DNA of 5,577 bases from Deltaproteobacteria bacterium (lineage in GTDB: Bacteria; Myxococcota_A; Polyangia; HGW-17): the NCBI GenBank assembly GCA_003249585.1, contig QKIM01000473.1:1-5577 (forward strand), in the 5' to 3' direction. Numbering within the stretch: position 1 is the first letter of the stretch; each line of letters begins with the position of its first letter. A program made the translations under genes and the position numbers. This document shows positions 1-3,887 of the stretch, piece after piece. The notes beneath the pieces are model-generated. The model saw nothing but the letters and a program-made list of their open reading frames with translations, was not told where the DNA came from and did not search any database.

Positions 1-1131
1 GAGGAGCTTCTGGAGTGTCTCGTCTTCGGTGTCCGTCCCCAGCGGCTTGTCGATGGAGATGGTGCCCTGGGTCCTCCGGAGAATATGGTGGACGCGCTCG
101 ATGGGGATGTCCAGTCGCTGGGCGACGTCGTAGAAGGTGGGGCTCTTGCTTTCCGTGATGGTCATCTCGGTGATGACCTTGAGAATTCGGTTCTTCTCTT
201 CACGGACGTGCCCCGGGACACGGATGGTGCTTCCCTGGTTGGCCACGGCGCGGTTGAGGTTGTGCTTGATCCACCAGGTGGCGTAGGTGGCCAGGCGGGA
301 TCCCTTCCCGGGATCGAACCGTTCCACGGCCCTGAGCAGCCCGATATTCCCTTCGCCGATGAGGTCGACCAGATCCACCCCCTGGTCCTGGTATTTTCGG
401 GCGAAGTATATGACGAGTCGCTGGTTGGCCAGAATGAGCTCCTCGCGGGATTTCTGGAAGAGCCGTTCCCCGGAGAAGAACTCCTGGGAAATCTCCCGAA
501 ACTCCTCGGTGGACGCGCCGTACTCCCTGATGAAGTCGGCTTCGTCGATCCCCTTGAAGAGCACAGAGATGCCGTCTTTGAAGCGCTGGGAGAGATCGTC
601 AAAGAACTCTATTCTGACGGAATAACCCAGCTCTTCAGTAAAGGTCTCCTGGCGATGTTTGAAGGCACGCCTTACCCGCCGCCTGATGTTCTTGACCGCA
701 GCGGGGTCCTTGGTCCTGGAGATTTCGAGGAAGCTCTTGCTCAGCCGATCCCCGAATTTTCCCAGCTTGTTGCGCACCTGGGCAAGATCATTGATGGCGT
801 CCAGCATGGAGGTCTCGCCCACGCCATCTTCGCGAGGATCCTCGAGGTAGCGCCACACCCGCCCGTTCTCCCGCATGACCCAGTCCAGCAGATTGTCCAG
901 TGACTTCTCCATGCACTTGCACCGCAGGGCGGCGTCAATGGCCTGGTGTTTGCCTCGTTCCATATCCAGAGCGATCTCTTCCTCGCGTTCCTTGGTCAGG
1001 ATGCCAGGCTTCGTCTTCCCTGCAGATGGAGTCTCTTCTTCCTCCAGAAGCTCAATATCTTCTTCTGATTCTTCGAAAATCTCGTCCGAAGCTTCAACAG
1101 GAGGGTCGTCTGGGAAATCAGTATAGTCCAT
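1..1131 (-). CDS. RNA polymerase sigma factor, sigma-70 family (RpoD/RpoS-like), 3' end cut by window edge
   Basis: Directs core RNA polymerase to promoters and melts the -10 region. The minus strand is open for 377 codons from ATG 1131 to the window edge with no stop. Visible parts: an acidic N-terminus (residues 1-38, Glu/Asp-rich); region 1.2 around 43-92 (ILTKEREEEIALDMERG); a non-conserved helical, charged insert of about 130 residues (93-225); regions 2.1-2.4 at about 229-306 (ANQRLVIYFARKY, DLIGEGNIGLLRAVERFDPG, TYATWWIKHNLNRA, TIRVP); region 3 at about 307-355; and the start of the region 3.2 finger (ISIDKPLG, 358-365). Region 4, which binds -35 elements, lies beyond the edge. The start is supported by AGGTGA four to nine bases upstream and a perfect TATAAT further up. 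The full region 1.2 plus insert resembles primary (group 1) or close group 2 sigma factors, but region 2.4 has unusual residues (see findings), so I do not assign rpoD. Confidence 0.95.
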   Translation of the reverse strand, partial: MDYTDFPDDPPVEASDEIFEESEEDIELLEEEETPSAGKTKPGILTKEREEEIALDMERGKHQAIDAALRCKCMEKSLDNLLDWVMRENGRVWRYLEDPREDGVGETSMLDAINDLAQVRNKLGKFGDRLSKSFLEISRTKDPAAVKNIRRRVRRAFKHRQETFTEELGYSVRIEFFDDLSQRFKDGISVLFKGIDEADFIREYGASTEEFREISQEFFSGERLFQKSREELILANQRLVIYFARKYQDQGVDLVDLIGEGNIGLLRAVERFDPGKGSRLATYATWWIKHNLNRAVANQGSTIRVPGHVREEKNRILKVITEMTITESKSPTFYDVAQRLDIPIERVHHILRRTQGTISIDKPLGTDTEDETLQKLL

Positions 1132-1154
1132 ATCTCACCTGGAAATGTCGGCTC

Positions 1155-1160
1155 ATTATA
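1155..1160 (-). promoter_or_regulatory. -10 element of the sigma-factor gene promoter
   Basis: The minus strand reads TATAAT exactly, about 24 bases upstream of the ATG at 1131, giving a predicted short leader of roughly 15-18 nt that still includes the AGGTGA ribosome binding site. It sits in an AT-rich island that contrasts with the GC-rich coding DNA. No good -35 is found: the hexamer at 17-bp spacing is ATAGCT, a poor match to TTGACA, and a T9 run occupies the spacer. The promoter may be activator-dependent or use an alternative sigma factor. Assigned by eye only. Confidence 0.5.
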
Positions 1161-1196
1161 ATTGAAGAAAAAAAAATAGCTATCCATTCCTTGTTT

Positions 1197-1202
1197 TATC
1201 AT
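1197..1202 (+). promoter_or_regulatory. Candidate -10 element of the trmH promoter
   Basis: TATCAT matches five of six bases of the -10 consensus and lies 39 bases upstream of the GTG start at 1242, a normal leader length. As with the opposing sigma promoter, the hexamer at 17-bp spacing (AAATAG) is a poor -35. The two -10 boxes face away from each other across a shared A/T tract, so the promoters are back to back with overlapping -35 regions. Confidence 0.35.
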
Positions 1203-1229
1203 GCAAGGCAAACTAAGGTGCCCCACGGA

Positions 1230-1235
1230 AAGGAG
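1230..1235 (+). promoter_or_regulatory. Ribosome binding site that decides the GTG start of trmH
   Basis: AAGGAG lies six bases before the GTG at 1242. The reading frame is open much further upstream, to an ATG at 900, but that stretch runs antisense through the sigma gene and the shared promoter region. This ribosome binding site and the position of the TrmH fold favour GTG 1242 as the true start. Confidence 0.8.
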
Positions 1236-1241
1236 TCGCCC

Positions 1242-1976
1242 GTGAACAAAGAACGCAAAGCCCTGCTCGAGCGTCTTGGCCCCAAGACCATCATCAGACA
1301 TCTGTCGGGGATGATCACCGGGGAGCGGCTGGCCCGCTACCGCGAGACCGTGGCTGGCCGCATGACCAATTTCACCGTCGTCATCGAGCGACTCTACGAC
1401 CCGGTGAACGGATCGGCCGTTCTGCGCAGCTGTGAAGCCTTTGGCATCCTCAATGTGCACTTCGTGGTTCCAGACGAGGAGTACAGGCTCTCGCGCAAGG
1501 TGACTATCGGGGCGGAACGCTGGCTCAACATCACGGTGCACGACTCCACCCGGGATGCCTACGAGCTGCTGGAGTCGCAGGGATTCACCCAGTGGGCCAC
1601 CCTTCCGCCGTTTGAAGGGTGGAAGGGGGATCAACCCGACGGCCCCCCACGGATCTCGCTGCGCGAGGTCCCTATGGCGCAGAAGATGGCGCTGTGGATG
1701 GGGAACGAACGCCTCGGCCTCTCCGAACAGGCGAAACGGCTCATTCCAAACACCTTCACCATCCCCATGTATGGACTCTCACAGAGCCTCAATCTCTCGG
1801 TTTCTACCGCCATCTGCCTGGAAAATTTCGTGTCCAATCTCAGGGCCGGCGGCATCGTGGAGCCGCCGTCTCCCCAGGAGCAGGAGCTGCTCCTGGCCCG
1901 CTACCTCCTTGAGGATATCAAGACCCCTGAGACCGTCCTGCGGATCTGTCTGTCACGGGAGGGCGTGGCGATCTAG
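1242..1976 (+). CDS. trmH: tRNA (guanosine(18)-2'-O)-methyltransferase, TrmH/SpoU family
   Basis: Predicted to transfer a methyl group from S-adenosylmethionine to the ribose 2'-O of G18 in the tRNA D-loop, in the cytoplasm. The 244-residue product has the three SPOUT/SpoU motifs in order: motif 1 at 56-69 (NGSAVLRSCEAFGI), motif 2 at 153-161 (MGNERLGLS) and motif 3 at 174-190 (IPMYGLSQSLNLSVSTA), which forms the trefoil knot and SAM site. Residues known to matter in Thermus TrmH (Asn35, Arg41, Glu124, Ser150, Asn152) appear here as Asn56, Arg62, Glu156, Ser182 and Asn184, all with consistent offsets, so it should be active. The N-terminus is about 20 residues longer than in E. coli or Thermus TrmH, with a basic helix (RKALLERL) that may contact tRNA, and there is an extra loop of about 11 residues near 121-143. 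Translation starts at GTG after AAGGAG. It is divergent from the sigma gene and convergent with the outer-membrane gene, sharing the stop tetranucleotide. A related SpoU rRNA methyltransferase is possible, but the length and motif 1 favour TrmH. Confidence 0.9.
   Translation: MNKERKALLERLGPKTIIRHLSGMITGERLARYRETVAGRMTNFTVVIERLYDPVNGSAVLRSCEAFGILNVHFVVPDEEYRLSRKVTIGAERWLNITVHDSTRDAYELLESQGFTQWATLPPFEGWKGDQPDGPPRISLREVPMAQKMALWMGNERLGLSEQAKRLIPNTFTIPMYGLSQSLNLSVSTAICLENFVSNLRAGGIVEPPSPQEQELLLARYLLEDIKTPETVLRICLSREGVAI
1874..1896. repeat. Perfect inverted repeat (9-bp arms, 5-base loop) near the 3' end of trmH
   Basis: CCAGGAGCA and TGCTCCTGG flank the five bases GGAGC, so RNA from either strand could form a GC-rich 9-bp hairpin. 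It lies about 80 bases before the trmH stop and encodes part of a Gln-Glu-Gln-Glu-Leu-Leu-Leu stretch, so codon repetition could explain it. No U-tract follows on either strand, so it is not a standard intrinsic terminator. It is listed because the convergent genes have no intergenic space for one. Confidence 0.4.
1973..1976. other. Shared palindromic stop tetranucleotide (CTAG) of two convergent genes
   Basis: On the plus strand TAG at 1974-1976 ends trmH. On the minus strand the same CTAG reads TAG (plus positions 1975-1973) and ends the outer-membrane gene. The coding regions therefore overlap tail to tail by four bases, with no intergenic DNA. Confidence 0.9.
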
Positions 1977-3607
1977 AAGGATCCCATGAACCCGAAGAGG
2001 AAATCGAAGTGGGCGTAGTTGGAGTCGTCCACGGAGATAGTGGCGGTATAGTTCACTTCGGCCTTGAGGGAGATGCCACACCCGCTGGTGAGGCAGAAGG
2101 CCGCGCCGCCGAAACCGTTGAGCATCACTCCAGAGGAGTAGTTGGTGTCGTTGAAGGTCTTGGTGACCATCGTCGAATTCTCGCTGACCTGCTTCTCGGC
2201 GGGAGCTTCGTGGCGGATGGCGCCGTACCCGAGGCCGACTCCCCAGAAGTACCGCCAGCGCATCCCCAGAGATTTGGTGAGGGCGGGGATGGCGAAGGGC
2301 ACGCTGTAGTTCTTGTAGCGGAGCATGTATCGCAGGTCGTTGCGCATCCCTGTCGAGAAATAGTACTGATTGGTGTTGTCCCGGTCCTCCATGTACAGGT
2401 CGCTGTCGGTCACGGCGGCGAACCCCATCTGGACGACAACGGAGTACACATCGCGACGAGTCTTCATGTATCCCAGTTCGAACTGCACGGTTTTGGAGGT
2501 GGTGAACCCTGCATCCAGGCTGTCTTTGATGACTTCGGTCTTGCCGCTGATGTATCCAAGGCCCATACCGGCGGAGACACCAATCTGGAACATGGGCGCG
2601 GGACCCGCGTCCCAGGCGTTGGGCTTCTCATCCCTGGCTTTTTTGATTTCGTCAGGTTCCTCCTTGGTGAGGTCGGTCTTGTGCTGGGGTTCATCATCCT
2701 CGACCTGGTCGACTTTGCCGCCCTTGACGGGTTTCTTCACCGTGACGGGTTTTTTGACGGGGTCAGTGGTCTTGGTCTCGGGCTTCTTTACGGGAGTCCC
2801 CGTCTCCACAGTGTCCTTCTCCTCGGGGATGACCATCTGCACGGTGTGCGGGGTCGCGGAGTTGCCCGAAGCGGCCACGGGTCTGTCAGCGGCGTTGAAG
2901 GCCATCAGGTAGTAATTGAGCGCAGGGACGGAGGTCTGCTTGCCCGTGAGGGTGAGCACATAGCGGCGGATCCCCACTTTTTTCATGGGGGCGGGCTTGA
3001 AGGTGCCGTCGGCGCTCTTGAGATAGACGAGGACTTTGGTGGCCTTTATTTCATCCATGACTCGACAGAAGATGGTCATGCTCCGCCCGCGAAGCCCCTT
3101 CTCACGGGGCTTGTGCTCCAGCGGGACCTTGGTGTTCTCTTTGGGCTCGGGGGGCATGCCAACGGCGTCCTCAAGCTTCTTGATCTTCGCTTTGGTCTCG
3201 GCCTTCTTCTTGAGCTCGGCCTTGTATTGGGCGAGCAGACCATTGTAATAGCGGACCAGCCTGGGGTTCGCGAGCTTCTCAAGAAGGGGGAAGTCCTCTT
3301 TCACCTGAAACAGCGCCCGAAAGGCCTTCCGTGCCCCTTCATAGTCCTTGAGCCCGAAACGGGTAATGCCCTTGAGCTGCATGAGTACCAGGGCGTGTTC
3401 CACGGTCCTGCAGTCTTTGGTGGCCAGCAACAGGCCACCATCAATGAGCTTTTCCGCCGCTTCCATCTCGTAGCCGTCGAGCTTCTCGATGGCTTTCATC
3501 TTGGCGACGCGCATCTTCAGGACCGAAGCCTTCGGACAGACAGCTCCTGCCGAAAAGGCGGTGGATGACACCAGAAGCGTGAAAACGAGCACTGAGAGTT
3601 GTTTCAT
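1973..3607 (-). CDS. Exported composite outer-membrane beta-barrel protein with periplasmic helical and beta-sandwich domains
   Basis: Function unknown. The 544-residue product starts at ATG 3607, nine bases after AAGGAG. Residues 1-20 form a Sec signal peptide (MKQLSVLVFTLLVSSTAFSA) with likely signal peptidase I cleavage near Ala20; Cys24 is preceded by Val, so no lipobox is seen. Residues 25-145 are helical and TPR-like (KDYEGARKAFRALF), ending in a Lys/Glu-rich, coiled-coil-like helix (129-147). Residues about 172-260 look like an Ig-like beta-sandwich domain (VLVYLKSADG, NYYLMAFNAADRPVAASG). Residues 262-333 are a charged, Lys/Pro-rich linker with PVKKP-type repeats, suited to crossing the periplasm or binding peptidoglycan. 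Residues 339-544 alternate in the manner of an outer-membrane barrel of about eight strands and end in Phe544, the usual BAM recognition residue. Cys505 and Cys510 lie in the barrel and could form a disulfide. It is divergent from the TPR peptidase gene. I infer an envelope structural or anchoring role. The ATG at 3685 in the same frame lacks a ribosome binding site and would bury the signal peptide. Confidence 0.85.
   Translation of the reverse strand: MKQLSVLVFTLLVSSTAFSAGAVCPKASVLKMRVAKMKAIEKLDGYEMEAAEKLIDGGLLLATKDCRTVEHALVLMQLKGITRFGLKDYEGARKAFRALFQVKEDFPLLEKLANPRLVRYYNGLLAQYKAELKKKAETKAKIKKLEDAVGMPPEPKENTKVPLEHKPREKGLRGRSMTIFCRVMDEIKATKVLVYLKSADGTFKPAPMKKVGIRRYVLTLTGKQTSVPALNYYLMAFNAADRPVAASGNSATPHTVQMVIPEEKDTVETGTPVKKPETKTTDPVKKPVTVKKPVKGGKVDQVEDDEPQHKTDLTKEEPDEIKKARDEKPNAWDAGPAPMFQIGVSAGMGLGYISGKTEVIKDSLDAGFTTSKTVQFELGYMKTRRDVYSVVVQMGFAAVTDSDLYMEDRDNTNQYYFSTGMRNDLRYMLRYKNYSVPFAIPALTKSLGMRWRYFWGVGLGYGAIRHEAPAEKQVSENSTMVTKTFNDTNYSSGVMLNGFGGAAFCLTSGCGISLKAEVNYTATISVDDSNYAHFDFLFGFMGSF
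2609..2824 (-). repeat. Coding region of the Lys/Pro-rich linker with PVKKP-type repeats
   Basis: This part encodes residues 262-333 of the outer-membrane protein. Between residues 272 and 295 the units PVKKP, PVKKP, VKKPVK follow each other closely, then an acidic and mixed-charge stretch leads to the barrel. It is low-complexity, probably disordered, and separates the soluble domains from the barrel. Confidence 0.75.
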
Positions 3608-3616
3608 CGGGGAGTA

Positions 3617-3622
3617 CTCCTT
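3617..3622 (-). promoter_or_regulatory. Ribosome binding site deciding the outer-membrane gene start
   Basis: The minus strand reads AAGGAG nine bases before ATG 3607. This selects the start that places a clean signal peptide at the N-terminus, rather than the ATG 26 codons upstream. Confidence 0.75.
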
Positions 3623-3656
3623 GAGAACATCGGTTGGTACGGTCCACTTTCGGGGG

Positions 3657-3685
3657 ATGCAACCGTAGAAAAACAAGCAAATCAA
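3657..3685 (-). promoter_or_regulatory. Weak candidate promoter for the outer-membrane gene
   Basis: On the minus strand TTGATT (3685-3680) and TTGCAT (3662-3657) are separated by 17 bases and would give a leader of about 40 nt. The -35 matches four of six consensus bases and the -10 only three, so this is tentative. The -35 falls inside one arm of the inverted repeat at 3677-3707, so a protein bound there could control it. Confidence 0.2.
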
Positions 3686-3707
3686 ATTCTTGATCCTGTT
3701 GATTTGC
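3677..3707. repeat. Perfect inverted repeat, 9-bp arms, 13-base spacer; operator-like
   Basis: GCAAATCAA (3677-3685) and TTGATTTGC (3699-3707) are exact reverse complements, with arm centres 22 bp apart, about two helical turns. This layout suits a dimeric DNA-binding regulator. It lies 70 bp upstream of the outer-membrane gene start and about 180 bp upstream of the peptidase gene start, in the divergent region, so it could act on either or both. The long spacer and A/T-rich arms make a terminator unlikely. Confidence 0.6.
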
Positions 3708-3736
3708 CCAAGGAGACTACCCTAACCCCCGTCACT

Positions 3737-3769
3737 GGGTCAACCAGAAAGCTGACGGGCCAACAGAAA
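3737..3769 (+). repeat. Imperfect direct repeat with 20-bp period upstream of the TPR-peptidase gene
   Basis: GGGTCAACCAGAAA (3737-3750) is repeated as GGGCCAACAGAAA (3757-3769), one substitution and one deletion apart, with start positions exactly 20 bases apart. A third core, GGGCCAAC, occurs at 3947-3954 just inside the downstream gene. Two-turn spacing on one helix face is common for tandem activator sites. Chance similarity is possible. Confidence 0.4.
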
Positions 3770-3875
3770 AAGATCTCCCCAAGCAGGAACAACTCGACTA
3801 CTATCTACCGTAACAGAGGCACGGTGAAGGCGCGTCCCCCCGAGAGACGCAACATTCACCCCGTGTCTGCCCCGG

Positions 3876-3881
3876 AAAGGA
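3876..3881 (+). promoter_or_regulatory. Ribosome binding site of the TPR-peptidase gene
   Basis: AAAGGA lies six bases before ATG 3888. An in-frame TGA at 3825 excludes longer versions, and I see no other ATG in this frame between them, so the start is well fixed. Confidence 0.75.
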
Positions 3882-3887
3882 CTTCCC

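Larger units (their letters stand above)
3608..3887. other. Divergent intergenic region between the outer-membrane gene and the TPR-peptidase gene
   Basis: These 280 bases should hold promoters for both flanking genes. They contain two ribosome binding sites at the ends, a perfect inverted repeat at 3677-3707, a direct repeat at 3737-3769 and an AT-rich patch at about 3665-3705. An in-frame TGA at 3825 bounds the upstream limit of the plus-strand gene. No convincing RNA gene or small ORF with a ribosome binding site was seen, and no clear sigma-70 promoter for the plus-strand gene. Confidence 0.7.

Noticed and set aside
85..903. Long plus-strand open frame opposite the sigma gene
   Set aside because: The minus strand encodes clear sigma-70 regions over the same bases; the plus-strand translation shows no recognisable domain and no ribosome binding site.
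900..1241. N-terminal extension of the trmH frame back to ATG 900
   Set aside because: It runs antisense through the sigma N-terminus and the promoter region. GTG 1242 has a proper AAGGAG and gives a normal TrmH length.
3092..3112. Inverted repeat AAGCCCC / GGGGCTT with a 7-base loop
   Set aside because: It lies in the middle of the outer-membrane coding region with no U-tract on either strand; most likely chance in GC-rich coding DNA.
2009..3568. 519-codon plus-strand open frame opposite the outer-membrane gene
   Set aside because: The translation is Gly/Val/His/Leu-rich with no domain, typical of an antisense shadow in GC-biased DNA, while the minus strand gives a signal peptide, barrel and C-terminal Phe.
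3664..3674. Possible lipoprotein signal (Cys24) in the outer-membrane protein
   Set aside because: The residue before Cys24 is Val and the preceding residues do not form a lipobox, so signal peptidase I cleavage is more likely.
3608..3685. Alternative ATG at 3685 for the outer-membrane gene
   Set aside because: It has no ribosome binding site and would place 26 residues before a clean signal peptide that has its own AAGGAG.
3704..3725. TTGCCC as a -35 element for the plus-strand TPR-peptidase gene
   Set aside because: No -10-like hexamer lies at 16-18 bp; the nearest candidate (TACCCT at 3718) is far too close.
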